DNA of 64,000 bases from DASWJZ01 sp963761005 (GTDB lineage: Bacteria; Pseudomonadota; Alphaproteobacteria; Rhizobiales; Afifellaceae), in NCBI GenBank assembly GCA_963761005.1, contig CAVXFK010000025.1, forward strand, positions 110,496 to 174,495, in the 5' to 3' direction. Positions 17,555 through 26,475 of the stretch are shown piece after piece. Within the stretch, counting starts at the first letter, position 1, and each line of letters starts with the position of its first letter. The position numbers and the translations under genes were made by a program. A model generated the notes under the pieces. That model had not been told where the DNA came from. It was given only the letters and a program-made list of their open reading frames with translations, and did no database searches.

Positions 17555-18024
17555 ACGTCGGCCGGCCGATTCCGCGTCCGCGCACCAAGGCGATCGTCTA
17601 TGCGACGAGCGGCAACCGGCTGCTCCTCTTCCTGCAGCCGGATTATCCCGCGGTCGGCTGGCAGCCGCCCGGCGGCACGGTCGACTTAGGCGAAGCGATC
17701 GATGACGCGGCGCGGCGCGAATTCGCGGAGGAGACCGGGCTCCAGCCGTCCGGCAACTGGACCTCGCTCGGCGCCTGCACCTACCGCTTCGTTGCGAACG
17801 GCTTCGACCACATTCACGAGCGCCACTTCTATCATCTGGCACTTCCCGACTCGCCGCCGGAGGCGTTTGAGACAATCGAGGCGACGCCGGAAGAAGGCGG
17901 ACCGCCGATCCGTTTCGCATTCTCCTGGCATATGATCGACGATCCGGCGCTGAAGCTTCACGCGCATCTCGATGCGCTGCTTCCGGAGCTTCGCCGACGC
18001 CTCGCAACGGAGGAAAGCGCATGA
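17551..18024 (+). CDS. Nudix hydrolase
   Basis: The ATG at 17551 overlaps the tsaD stop and gives 157 residues. The Nudix box is complete: GGTVDLGEAIDDAARREF followed by AEETGL (about residues 35-58), with the catalytic REFxEE. Such enzymes hydrolyse a nucleoside diphosphate linked to another group; the substrate cannot be predicted. It overlaps gpsA by 4 nt (18021-18024), so tsaD, this gene and gpsA form one tight operon. A Nudix gene in this position is not the common tsaD-gpsA arrangement I know. Confidence 0.88.
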   Translation: MNVGRPIPRPRTKAIVYATSGNRLLLFLQPDYPAVGWQPPGGTVDLGEAIDDAARREFAEETGLQPSGNWTSLGACTYRFVANGFDHIHERHFYHLALPDSPPEAFETIEATPEEGGPPIRFAFSWHMIDDPALKLHAHLDALLPELRRRLATEESA

Positions 18025-19040
18025 CCGGCCGCGTCGTGATTGCCGGCGCCGGTGCTTTCGGCACGGCGCTGTCGCTCGTAGCGCTTCGCGCCGGGCGCGA
18101 TGTGACGCTTTTCGCGCGCGATCCCGTGCTGGCCGAGGAGATCGGGCACAGCCGCGAGAACGAGCGCTATCTTCGCGACGCGACGCTGCCGCCGGAGATC
18201 TCAGTCACCGCTGACCAAAAAGCCTTTCGCGAGGCGGAGCTCGTGCTTCTTGTCGTGCCCTCGCAGGCAACGCGCGCCACGCTCAAAACGCTTCAGCCTG
18301 ACATCCCGCCAAGTATCCCGATCCTCGCCTGTGCCAAGGGGATCGAGCGCGAGACCGGGCTCCTGCAAAGCGAGATCATCGCGGAACTGATGCCCGAGGC
18401 ACTGCCCGCCGCGCTCTCCGGCCCCGGTTTCGCGGAAGAGATCGCGCACGGCCTGCCGACCGCCGTCACCGTCGCCGCGGACGACTTGACGCTGGCGCAC
18501 CAGCTCTCGGCCGCGCTCGCGGGAGAGCGCTTCCGCCCCTATGCGAGCGACGACCTCGCCGGCGTCGAGCTTGGCGGCGCGCTGAAGAACGTCTTCGCCA
18601 TCGCCGCCGGCATCGTCGCCGGGCGCGCGCTCGGCGAAAGCGCGCGCGCCGCGCTGATCGCACGCTCCCTCGCCGAGATGGTGCGGCTCGGCACGGCGCT
18701 CGGCGCACGCCGCGAGACCTTCATGGGCCTCTCCGGCCTCGGCGACCTGGTGCTGACGGCGACGAGCCGGCATTCGCGCAACCTCGCCTTCGGCATGGCG
18801 CTCGGTGAAGGCCGACACGCCGCCGACCTACTCGTTGAAGGAATGCCGCTTGCGGAAGGCGCGCACACGGCGCGAATCGCAGCGGATCTTGCCAGCCGGC
18901 ATGCGGTCGACGCGCCGGTCGTGACGGCGGTTGCAGCGATCATCGACGGCTTGATCAGCGTCGACGCCGCGATCGACGGCCTTGTCAGTCGCCCGCTCAA
19001 GGCGGAAACAGAGGTTCGAGTCTCTATAGAACTCCAATAA
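18021..19040 (+). CDS. gpsA: Glycerol-3-phosphate dehydrogenase [NAD(P)+]
   Basis: 339 residues. The N-terminal Rossmann motif VVIAGAGAFGTAL binds NAD(P)H. The catalytic region includes ELGGALKNVFAIAAGIVAG (catalytic Lys) and FMGLSGLGDLVLTATS. The enzyme makes sn-glycerol-3-phosphate from dihydroxyacetone phosphate for phospholipid synthesis. The family normally ends soon after SRPLKAE; here about ten extra residues (TEVRVSIELQ) follow. This suggests the native stop was lost where the degraded region begins. The core should be functional. Confidence 0.93.
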   Translation: MTGRVVIAGAGAFGTALSLVALRAGRDVTLFARDPVLAEEIGHSRENERYLRDATLPPEISVTADQKAFREAELVLLVVPSQATRATLKTLQPDIPPSIPILACAKGIERETGLLQSEIIAELMPEALPAALSGPGFAEEIAHGLPTAVTVAADDLTLAHQLSAALAGERFRPYASDDLAGVELGGALKNVFAIAAGIVAGRALGESARAALIARSLAEMVRLGTALGARRETFMGLSGLGDLVLTATSRHSRNLAFGMALGEGRHAADLLVEGMPLAEGAHTARIAADLASRHAVDAPVVTAVAAIIDGLISVDAAIDGLVSRPLKAETEVRVSIELQ

Positions 19041-19050
19041 CATCAAATAC

Positions 19051-19608
19051 TTAGAGATTTTCGCCACAAGCGTATCCAACAGGTATCCAATATCCGCTCA
19101 CTTTAGCCGGTAAAAACGGTGACGAAACCTGCCATATTGGGCGGTTTTTCCCTCGGGATAACCGGCGACCCACCCAGGATATTCCGGGTTGAGGCGAAGC
19201 CGTCGAAGCACGGTCGGACCAGGAGGCTTGGAATGAACGTTGAGGGAGGCCGTCGGCTTCTGCCTCGCAAGCGCTTCTGTTGACCGGCTCCTCGAGCACC
19301 TGGCCCGAGGCTGCCACGATCCGTGCGGTAGCGGGCCAACTGCCCATCTCGCCGATCAGGACGGAGTAGAGCCGGAGCTGCCGCCAGTAACCATCAACAA
19401 TGCTTGCGGCCTCGGCCCAGTTTGGGTCTGGCAGCGCGGACTTGTATTCTGTGACGGTATTGCGGTCGAACTGGTCCGGCCGGCCGGCAAGCCGTCCCGA
19501 GCGGGCCGTGAGCACGCGCTCGCTTCCGCCAAGTGGCGTAGAGTCCCCTGATGACCCGCGCCGCTGCGGGATGATGGCGCGACGCTGCTCTACCGCACCA
19601 GCAAGCAC
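19051..19608 (-). pseudogene. PD-(D/E)XK nuclease domain remnant (RecB/AddB C-terminal type)
   Basis: The middle of this minus-strand frame reads like a RecB-family nuclease core: GRPDQFDRNTVTEYKSALPD contains the E-x-K catalytic pair, and GYWRQLRLYSVLIGE the Q-x(3)-Y motif IV. It continues with RIVAASGQVLEEPV and ACEAEADG. Both ends (before GRPDQF and after EADG) have no recognisable homology. No helicase part is present, so I read it as a fragment of a larger DNA-processing gene. It lies directly after gpsA, at the start of the degraded zone. Confidence 0.6.
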
Positions 19609-19610
19609 GA

Positions 19611-19994
19611 TTAATTGTCGCAGGCGGGGCGCTCGGGACTGCGAGCGGCGCGGCGTCAGCCGTGACTCTGCCGATGATCGGCGCGCCTGTCACGACCTCG
19701 ACGGGCCTCGTGCAAGAGGTCGCCAGCCGACAGTCGCGCTTTTACGGCCAGCAACCGTATTATCGTCAGCGACACTATTCGCATCGCCGGCCGGGGTTCA
19801 CCTTTTATTTCGGCGGCTGGTGGTACGATCAGCCCTGGTGGCGGACGACACCGCCGCCGCTCTTGCCGCAAGCTAGGGGCAACGCGCACGTCAACTGGTG
19901 CCTGAACCGCTACCGGTCTTACAATCCGGCAACCGATATGTATTTCGGTTTCGACGGCATGCATCACCGGTGCCGCAGCCCCTACCGCCGGTGA
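19611..19994 (+). pseudogene. BA14K-family secreted protein, broken at the 5' end
   Basis: The C-terminus carries the BA14K domain: VNWCLNRYRSYNPATDMYF then HRCRSPY. Before it lies a Tyr/Trp/Arg-rich linker. In frame with this, from 19611, is LIVAGGALGTASGAASAV, a signal-peptide core without a start codon; the ATGs at 19571/19574 are in another frame. The in-frame GTG at 19662 would give 110 residues without a signal peptide. So either a 1-nt shift broke the gene or the sequence has an error. BA14K proteins are small secreted lectin-like proteins known as antigens in Brucella. Confidence 0.65.
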
Positions 19995-20268
19995 CGTGAG
20001 CTAGCCCGCAGACGCGGCCGGTCGAGACGACGCGAACGACAGCCATGGCGGACCTCCGCTGTGGCTGTTTCAGTTGGTACCCCCAGCCATCACTCCGTGG
20101 GAGAGCGCCGCGCCGCGGTATGCCGCTCGCGCCAACTCCGGTCACGAATTTCTCATCGCCTGGTCAATGCGACGCTCGAAAGCGGCTGTTGTCTGCGTGA
20201 CCAACCAGTCGCCTGTTGGCGCTTCTGGGAAGCCGCCGCGGGCGTTGAGCATGTCCGGCTTCCGCCAC

Positions 20269-20478
20269 TCATCGGACGTGACACGGATCCGCAGTAAATA
20301 CGTCCAACGCCGGGAAGATAGCAAAGAGCGCGAAGAAGGCGCATCCGGCAGCTACCACCGAGAGATTGTCGCGACTGCTTTCGGTCCACACCCTTTGGGC
20401 CACTTGCCACCAACCTTTGAGCGGGATGTGGTAAGGACGCGTCGAGTTGCGGCCGTAGGGATCGGGCTTGCGGTTCAT
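20269..20478 (-). pseudogene. YihY/BrkB-family membrane protein, N-terminal fragment
   Basis: The segment GWWQVAQRVWTESSRDNLSV continuing into VAAGCAFFALFAIFPAL is the characteristic start of YihY/virulence-factor-BrkB proteins (6-helix membrane proteins of about 280-300 residues). After FPAL the reading frame leaves the homology and stops at 69 residues. The 270 bp to its left (19995-20268) contain nothing that continues it. I treat it as a decayed leftover. Confidence 0.7.
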
Positions 20479-20593
20479 GCGAGATCAGGGATCGTAGGAT
20501 TTGACATCGAAAGCACAGGTTCAGCGGTAAGATCGCGGCTACTATCGCGTCAATCGCCGGCTGCGACCTAGGAACACCGATACATATTGGAGC

Positions 20594-21693
20594 ATGGCAA
20601 AAAAACAGCAGGAGTTGGAGGTCGTGGCGCCGGTAGAAGAGCCGGAAGAGATGCCGCTACCCTCCGATCCGAAAGCAATTTTCCTCGGAGGTCTATTCGC
20701 GATTGCGCTGCTGACTGCGATCTATGTGGCGGCGGAGATCGTAATGCCATTAGTCCTTGCCCTCGTTCTCAGTCTCCTGTTGCAGCCACTGATGCGGCGA
20801 TTGGAGCAATGGTACCTACCGCGGACGCTCGCTGCGTTGCTCCTAATCCTTGCAGTAGTCGGAACAATCGTCGGCCTAGGCACGGCCATATCGGGCCCGG
20901 CAAGCACCTGGGCGGGCAAGCTTCCGGAAGGCATTCCTCGGCTGCAGGAGCGATTGAGCTTCATGCAAGCCCCCATCAGCACGGTTCAACGGTTTTTGCA
21001 GCAGGTGGATGGTTTGGGACAACCGGCAGGGACACCCGCTGCGGTCTCGGCGGGAGGCCCGACGCTTATGACGAAGATTTTCACCGGCACCCGCCATTTT
21101 GCCAGCAGGTTCTTTACGACAATTCTGTTTCTCTTTTTCCTGCTCGCGTCAGGTGACACGTTCCTGCGCCGCGTCGTCGAGATACTGCCAACGTTCAGCA
21201 ACAAGCGCCAAGCGGTCGAAATCTCACAACAAATCGAAAGCGACATCTCCGCGTATCTGGTTACGATTACGCTCATGAACGCCGCAGTCGGTGTTGCGAC
21301 GGGCGTGGTTATGTGGCTCACTGGGATCGGCGACCCGATTCTCTGGGGGGCAGTTGCTTTCCTGCTGAACTTCGTGCCGGTCCTTGGGCCTATTCTCGGC
21401 GTGGTGATCTTTCTCCTCGCTGGCCTTTTGTCCAATGACACGCTTTGGGAAGCGATTTGCCTGCTGGACTTTACCTCGGAATTCACCTGATCGAAGGCGA
21501 GACGATAACTCCGATGCTCCTCGCCCGGCGGTTCATCCTCAATCCCGTTCTCGTCATCATCTCGCTCGTCTTCTGGTTCTGGATGTGGGGCGCGCCTGGA
21601 GCAATCCTCTCCGTGCCGATGCTTGCGATCACTAAAATCGTCTGCGGCCGGATTCGACCGCTTGCCGCATTTGGACACTTTCTGGAGGGATGA
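20594..21693 (+). pseudogene. AI-2E family transporter (PerM/YdiK type), frameshifted near the C-terminus
   Basis: The first frame (ATG at 20594) encodes an N-terminal hydrophilic segment, paired membrane helices and the family region VAFLLNFVPVLGPILGVVIF, then goes out of frame after LSNDTLWEA and stops at 21490. The missing end is in another frame from about 21450: LPAGLYLGIHLIEGETITPM, then further helices to 21693. One indel near 21450-21456 restores a protein of about 365 residues, the normal length. The family exports or carries small solutes across the inner membrane; substrates vary. Mutation or sequencing error are both possible. Confidence 0.8.
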
Positions 21694-21844
21694 GACTTCC
21701 CGTTGTCGTTGGGCACTACCCATATTTCTTTGCGGAACAGGAATTAGACGGTTTCAGTTGGCCGAAATCCGTCGCTGCGCTTAGTCTCCGCCGGCCAGAA
21801 TCTGGGCGATGCGTCGAAAGGCCAAAGGCGCGGTGCAAGGACGT

Positions 21845-21960
21845 ATGGGCACTTTCGCCGGCGTCTTCACGCCCAGCATCTTCACGATCCTGGGCCTCAT
21901 CCTGTTTCTTCGCGAATTGGCTACGTGGTCTGCCGCTGAGCGATCAGCTGTGCATCAACG
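21845..21960 (+). pseudogene. Fragment of an SLC12-like (cation-chloride cotransporter type) permease
   Basis: The plus strand reads MGTFAGVFTPSIFTILGLIL then FLR, which is the conserved first membrane helix of bacterial amino-acid/cation-chloride-cotransporter-like permeases (GTFAGVFTPSILTILG). Beyond FLR a 1-nt shift would give IGYVV, the expected continuation, before homology ends. Nothing of the remaining protein exists. The fragment overlaps the end of the response regulator gene on the other strand. Confidence 0.55.
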
Positions 21961-22324
21961 CCGTTATTGCATCAACGACCTTTGATCCCCGATAGGGCTT
22001 TTCAAAGAAGCGCGCACCTGACGGCAGATCAGACTTTGTTACGGGCACATGACCAGATGTGACGATGAGCTTGATTGGGGGCCAGCGGTCGCGAATGAAC
22101 GAGGCGAGTTTCAGACCGTCCATCGATCCAGGCATGTCGACATCGGTAAATACGAGCCGAATGCCATCACGACTTTCCAGAATGCGGATGGCATCGTCCG
22201 CGTTTGCCGCTTCGATCACCTGAAAGCCGGCTTCCTCAAGACAACCGACTACGTCCATTCGGACGAGGAACTCGTCTTCGACCACGAGCACGGTTAGAGC
22301 GTCTGCGAGATCATCCCGCTTCAT
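21944..22324 (-). CDS. Single-domain response regulator (CheY-like receiver)
   Basis: 126 residues, one receiver domain. The acidic pair lies in VVEDEFLV, the phosphoacceptor Asp in VFTDVDMPGSMDG, the Thr/Ser switch in IVTSGH and the conserved Lys in FFEKPYRG. No output domain is present. It is transcribed away from the HisKA_2 histidine kinase whose start is 211 bp away, and it is the probable partner. Similar FAT-GUY-like single receivers act in alphaproteobacterial stress phosphorelays, but the exact KPF[A/S] version is not seen (KPYRG here). Confidence 0.88.
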   Translation of the reverse strand: MKRDDLADALTVLVVEDEFLVRMDVVGCLEEAGFQVIEAANADDAIRILESRDGIRLVFTDVDMPGSMDGLKLASFIRDRWPPIKLIVTSGHVPVTKSDLPSGARFFEKPYRGSKVVDAITALMHS

Positions 22325-22534
22325 TCCGACTCCTGGGACTCCAAATGGGGTCAGTCAGCCTCTGACTGAAGTCCCGGAATGCGGAGCCTGCTCACACACC
22401 TAACGCTGTGCGGGTTAAATCGATCCTGATATCTCCAGGGGTTCCATTACCGACACATTTCTTAATAGGAGAAGACCGGCCAGCGCTGCGGGATATGTCG
22501 CTAAAGTTTGCCAGAGTTTTGTAATCGCGCGAAA

Positions 22535-23580
22535 ATGCCTGCGATGGACGACCGGACCGCCCCTAGCGACGTTAAGCAACCCCGCACGCTGGCAGAGGCC
22601 ATCGTAGACACGGTTCGCGAGCCCTTGGTCGTGCTCGATCGCGATCTCCGCGTGCTCACGGCAAGCCGCTCGTTCTACCAGACGTTCGGGGCAGAGCCGG
22701 ACCGAAACTCAAGGCCGCCTGTTCTACGAGCTTGGCCGAGGGCCAGTGGGATATCCCCGCGCTTCGACGGCTTCTGGAAGAGGTCATTCCCCAGCATCGC
22801 ACGATCGAGGCTTACGAAATCGAACATGAGTTTGCCTCGATGGGTCGCCGCGCGCTGTTGCTCAATGCGCGTCAGGTCTTCGACGAAGCCAACCCGGATT
22901 CCGCGTTGCTTCTGGCGATCGAGGACGTCACCCAGAGGCGCGCCTCCGAACGCGAGAAGGACGAACTGCTGCGCGAGAAGGAGTTACTGCTGGAGGAGAT
23001 GCGGCACCGTGTCGCCAACAGCCTCCAGATCATCGCCAGCATCCTTCTCATGAAAGCGCGGACGGTTCAGTCGGAGGAAACCCGCCAGCACCTTCAGGAC
23101 GCGCATCAGCGCGTGATGTCTGTGGCGACCGTCCAGGAGCAGTTGCGTGGAACGGGGCACGGAGATCGAATCGAGATCGGCCCGTATCTGGCGAAGCTCT
23201 GTGACAGCCTCACAGCGTCGATGATCGGTTCTGACCGAGGGATTTCGGTTGTGGTGGAGGCGGGGCCCGGCTCGGCGGTTTCGGCCGAGGCGGTCAGCAT
23301 CGGGCTCATCGTTACGGAGCTTCTGATCAACGCGGTCAAACATGCCTTCCCGGTAGAACGGTCGGGCAGGATCAGTGTCAGGTACGACGCCTCCGGATCA
23401 GACTGGCGTCTCTCAGTGTCCGATGATGGTGTCGGGCGTCTGAGCCGGGACGGTCAACCTGCGTCCACCGGTCTGGGGACGAGTATCGTCGAAGCGTTGG
23501 CCCATCAGCTTGATGCGCGCGTGGGGATATCAAGCGGAGCAGACGGCACGATTGTTTCGGTCACCCACGGCGCGGAATAA
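22535..23580 (+). pseudogene. PAS sensor histidine kinase (HisKA_2 type), two frameshifts in the PAS domain
   Basis: ATGs at 22535 or 22544 begin a frame reading LAEAIVDTVREPLVVLDRDL, a PAS start. At about 22700 coding jumps frame (ETQGRLFYEL) and at about 22733 jumps again (LAEGQWDIPALRRLL). From there the frame runs to 23580 through a HisKA_2 dimerisation/phosphoacceptor helix (EEMRHRVANSLQIIASIL) and an HATPase (VTELLINAVKHAF, DDGVG). Two extra bases, each removable, would restore about 347 residues. The kinase half is intact, so residual activity from an internal start such as 22732 is conceivable. It is probably the partner of the receiver at 21944-22324. Confidence 0.8.
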
Positions 23581-23624
23581 AGAAATCGATCGCCGCGTCG
23601 GCGCAGGGCAGTCCCGTCTCACGA

Positions 23625-23768
23625 CTAAAACTTGACCCCGAACAACGCCAAACCAAGAACGCCAAGGAAGCAGATCACAACGTAACCGGATGGGTCCTTC
23701 AAGTCGTGCGCGAGAAAGTGGCGGAGACCGATGGCATGCCGGGAGAATGTTGGGGATTTGAAGCGCAT
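23625..23768 (-). CDS. Small membrane protein, 47 residues
   Basis: MRFKSPTFSRHAIGLRHFLA starts a short basic N-terminus, followed by one hydrophobic helix (GYVVICFLGVLGLALFGVKF) that ends the protein. A GGAG lies 9 nt before the ATG. It sits between a kinase gene and a BA14K gene in a run of small stress-type genes. I do not recognise a named family; the pattern of cytoplasmic basic tail plus one helix occurs in small alphaproteobacterial stress peptides. Confidence 0.5.
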   Translation of the reverse strand: MRFKSPTFSRHAIGLRHFLAHDLKDPSGYVVICFLGVLGLALFGVKF

Positions 23769-23867
23769 GGTCACACTCCAATTGCGGACGTGGCAGGGTG
23801 AAAGTGAGCCGACCCGTATCGGGCCGGCCCCTCTCCATGCGACGCCTTGTTGGCGGCTAACGTGGCG

Positions 23868-24284
23868 CTAAAGCATGCAGTCGTGTCGGATGCCGTCGTA
23901 GCCGAGATAGGTGTCCGACCGGCGGTCGTAGGACCGGTAGCGATCCTCACAGACAGCGACGTGCGCCCCCCCGCCGCCATTCGCGACGGAGCCGGCGATC
24001 ACGCCGGCAGCGAAGCCGAAAAGTCCGGCGACGGCGTTGTCGGCGCGAAAGTCCCGATGGCGATAGTGGTCGCGGTACCATCCCTGGTATTGCGCCTCGT
24101 CCCAGCTATTCCGATTGCGATTCCAATCACGGCAGCTGTTGTCGCGGTGGTTGCTGCAATAGTCTTGGACGAAGCGGTCCTGCTGCTCGAAGCGCGAATG
24201 CCGCGGGTCGGCGGCGGCGGTGGTCCCGATTGCGCTCGTCGCGAGAAGGAGGGAGGCGAGGGTAATGCTCAATGCCTTGCGCAT
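23868..24284 (-). CDS. BA14K-family secreted protein
   Basis: The start at 24284 gives a signal peptide (RKALSITLASLLLATSAIGT) preceded by the ribosome site CAGGAGCC. A second hydrophobic Gly/Ala-rich segment follows (about 85-105). The C-terminal BA14K domain reads VCEDRYRSYDRRSDTYLGYD, then IRHDC. It is 138 residues, a normal length, and intact, in contrast to the broken copy at 19611-19994. Family members are envelope-associated and immunoreactive in Brucella. Confidence 0.85.
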   Translation of the reverse strand: MRKALSITLASLLLATSAIGTTAAADPRHSRFEQQDRFVQDYCSNHRDNSCRDWNRNRNSWDEAQYQGWYRDHYRHRDFRADNAVAGLFGFAAGVIAGSVANGGGGAHVAVCEDRYRSYDRRSDTYLGYDGIRHDCML

Positions 24285-24529
24285 GGTGGCTCCTGATTGT
24301 TTTGTTGTGAAGCGGCGGCGCATCACATCAAGGCGTCGCCCCCCGGCTCGCCCTGACTTGCGCTATATGCCAACGCCAAGCGAGGGCTTTGGTTCCAACT
24401 CCAGTCGGATAAGCTATTTATATATTTGCGAAAATTCGGGCGCGCGGAGAACGCATAGGCCCCGACCCCTGCGGCGCATTGCGTCTACGGGTTCGCCCTC
24501 CGCCTTGGATAGACGTGTCACCCAAATCG

Positions 24530-24823
24530 CTACCAACGTCTCCCCCAGCTCCCTCTCCACCCGCTTCCGCGACGGACGAGTCCGATGATCAACAACAGGA
24601 TCACCGCCCCGATCGTGGCATTGACGATCGCCGCAACAATGCCCGCGCCAAGATGGATGCCGAGTTGAGGAAGCAGCCAACTACCGATGAAGGCGCCGAT
24701 GATACCGATGATGAGATCGCCGACGATCCCAAACCCGGTGCCTCGCACGATTTGGCCGGCCAGCCATCCGGCGATGAGCCCTACCACCAGAATGATCAGC
24801 AAACTCTCAGCCGACATGTGCAT
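24530..24823 (-). CDS. GlsB/YeaQ/YmgE-family small membrane stress protein
   Basis: 97 residues with three hydrophobic helices: LIAGWLAGQIVRGTGFG is the family signature, followed by GDLIIGIIGAFIGSWLLPQL. The C-terminus is Gly/Arg/Trp-rich. A GGAGG lies upstream of the ATG; Met3 is a possible alternative start. These proteins are induced by envelope and general stress and sit in the inner membrane; the molecular role is unknown. Confidence 0.9.
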   Translation of the reverse strand: MHMSAESLLIILVVGLIAGWLAGQIVRGTGFGIVGDLIIGIIGAFIGSWLLPQLGIHLGAGIVAAIVNATIGAVILLLIIGLVRRGSGWRGSWGRRW

Positions 24824-24946
24824 CTTCGTAGCCTCCAGATATGTTGACTAGTGACACCCCAAGACGCTTGGAAAACGCAAACTCACCGACGAAGACGGCC
24901 CCGCCGCATTCGCACGGTCAGGAAGCTATCGACGAGAGCACGGCAC

Positions 24947-25039
24947 TCAAACCACGCCCACAAGGACGATGAAGGTTGCCCCCAACAGCACGAAGGTCAA
25001 ACCCGCTGAAAGATTGAGCCAGAAAGTCAAAGTGGGCAT
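24947..25039 (-). CDS. Small membrane peptide, 30 residues
   Basis: MPTLTFWLNLSAGLTFVLLG and ten more hydrophobic residues form a single transmembrane helix. The ATG lies 27 bp downstream of the candidate EcfG promoter at 25066-25090. No family is recognised and the ribosome-binding site is weak, so this is a tentative call based on promoter position and hydrophobic composition. Confidence 0.35.
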   Translation of the reverse strand: MPTLTFWLNLSAGLTFVLLGATFIVLVGVV

Positions 25040-25065
25040 GGCAGCACCGGAGTGTTCGGATTGAG

Positions 25066-25090
25066 AACTCTTGGCCGCCTAACCAGTTCC
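25066..25090 (-). promoter_or_regulatory. Candidate EcfG-type promoter for the 30-residue peptide
   Basis: The minus strand shows GGAAC, 16 nt, then AGTT. The consensus of the alphaproteobacterial general stress sigma factor EcfG is GGAAC-N16/17-CGTT, so one position of the -10 element deviates. It points at the small peptide gene. Confidence 0.4.
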
Positions 25091-25201
25091 ACCTAGATGT
25101 TGAAATAGTTCAAATCGCAGATAGAGGAAGAGCGAGTGGAAATCCCGCGGAAAACTCGATCAGAATATGCATTATTCGATGTTGTCTCTTGGCTCACCTT
25201 T

Positions 25202-25226
25202 GGAACTTCTGCCCTTCGAGGCCGTT
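25202..25226 (+). promoter_or_regulatory. EcfG-type general stress promoter
   Basis: GGAAC at 25202-25206, exactly 16 nt, then CGTT at 25223-25226: a full match to the EcfG consensus. It lies 58 bp before the ATG at 25284. Because transcription would begin near 25235, it rules out the more upstream ATGs of that frame as starts. Confidence 0.65.
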
Positions 25227-25283
25227 ATCTCTATGCGTCGTCACGGCGCCGTCGGGGGAGCCCTAGGCTCCGGAGGGACGAAG

Positions 25284-25721
25284 ATGGTGCGATCCGAGAA
25301 ATTCCTGGCCGCCTCTGTGCTGACCGGCATGACGCTTGCCGTTGTCGCTGCTGCTGCGGTTCCGTTTATTGCGCAGGCGCGCGCCGCCCCCGGCATCACT
25401 CGCGTTGACATCATCGCTGCCGAACGGATCGGCGGTGCCTTCGCCTCGCTCCAAGAAACCAATGTCGATCCAGCAATCGCTACCGCCGCGACGCGCGCCT
25501 CGAAGGGCGATCTCGCTATTCCGGCCGACTGTGCCAGCGCGACCTGGCCGAACATCGATCGTTCGTGCCTCTCGACGGCCGACGGCTCGCCCGCGCCGTA
25601 CGTTCGCACCATCACCGTCGGATACCAGACCGGCTCGAACACTACGGTTCTTCTGCGCGTTCCCGCCGCAGTTGCCGCGCGAGGTTTGCTTCGAATCCCT
25701 CTTCCGGTGAGTCTCCAATGA
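25284..25721 (+). CDS. Secreted hypothetical protein under a stress promoter
   Basis: 145 residues from MVRSEKFLAASVLTGM. The start contains a long signal peptide (MTLAVVAAAAVPFIAQARAA). The mature part has DCASATWPNIDRSCLSTADG with two Cys that could form a disulphide, and a C-terminal TITVGYQTGSNTTVLLRVP. I recall similar short periplasmic proteins of unknown function in Hyphomicrobiales. An EcfG-type promoter precedes it and its stop overlaps the next gene's start (ATGA, 25718-25721), so the two are co-expressed. Role in stress is inferred from the promoter only. Confidence 0.7.
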   Translation: MVRSEKFLAASVLTGMTLAVVAAAAVPFIAQARAAPGITRVDIIAAERIGGAFASLQETNVDPAIATAATRASKGDLAIPADCASATWPNIDRSCLSTADGSPAPYVRTITVGYQTGSNTTVLLRVPAAVAARGLLRIPLPVSLQ

Positions 25722-26218
25722 TGCGCGCTGCGTCAACTCCTTACCTTGGTTCCCAGTTTGACGACTTTCTGTTCGCGCCAGTCGGTGAGGAGGAAAATGG
25801 AATGCTGCTGAGTGTCGTTTCAGCGCTGGCGCGGTTGAACCTCGACCCCTGGCAGGAGGCAGCTAAATTGACGGGCTTGCCCGTCGGAACCGCTACTCAG
25901 AGATTGGCGTCGTTGATTGCGGCGCTTCCTGACGCGCCACCTGCACGTCTAAGCCCGGGGGCAACTGCCACTCGCCTGATCGCACTCCTGCCGCGTCAGA
26001 CTTGTTCCAACATGGGGCCGCGGGAGACGCCGATCCGCGCGGGCGACGCGACTAACCCGCGAGCCGCCGTCACATTCGCGATCGTCATGGCTCTGATGCT
26101 GGTCACCCAAACAATCATCCTGGCAGGCCGCCAGCCAGCGGGGCATACTGACGACGCTGGTACGCCGGCCTCAAGCTCGGTCGTCGTACAAGCGCCACCG
26201 CCGGACCCTGGCCGATGA
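25718..26218 (+). CDS. Hypothetical protein with C-terminal membrane helix
   Basis: The ATG overlaps the previous gene's stop. 166 residues: an N-terminal hydrophilic part including MLLSVVSALARLNLDPWQEA, which resembles a small helical regulatory domain, a Pro/Ala linker, and one membrane helix near the end (AVTFAIVMALMLVTQTIILA). No family recognised. Translational coupling to the EcfG-promoter gene suggests the same stress control. Confidence 0.6.
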   Translation: MMRAASTPYLGSQFDDFLFAPVGEEENGMLLSVVSALARLNLDPWQEAAKLTGLPVGTATQRLASLIAALPDAPPARLSPGATATRLIALLPRQTCSNMGPRETPIRAGDATNPRAAVTFAIVMALMLVTQTIILAGRQPAGHTDDAGTPASSSVVVQAPPPDPGR

Positions 26219-26475
26219 CGATGATTTGGCGCTGGGGGAAACGGGAGAGCCCGTGACAGACGACAAGGCCGTAAGCTGACGTGCATGATGCGCTCGGATG
26301 GAGGAGGATCAAGGGGCTAGCGCGCAGAGGAATATCCGTCATTGATTGCCACGACTTTGTAGACAGCGATGGCGGGTCTAGGCGCGCTACCCGATCGTCG
26401 GTCGTGTCTCAGTTCGACCCGCCGCTTCTGACGCGGGTGTCGCCACCGGCCATCCGCTCCTATATGCTTGGCGAC

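Noticed and set aside
19015..19045. T-arm-like sequence GAGGTTCGAGTCTC at the end of gpsA, as a possible attachment site
   Set aside because: The stem does not pair properly, no acceptor stem or full tRNA is nearby and no second copy was noticed; too weak to call an att site.
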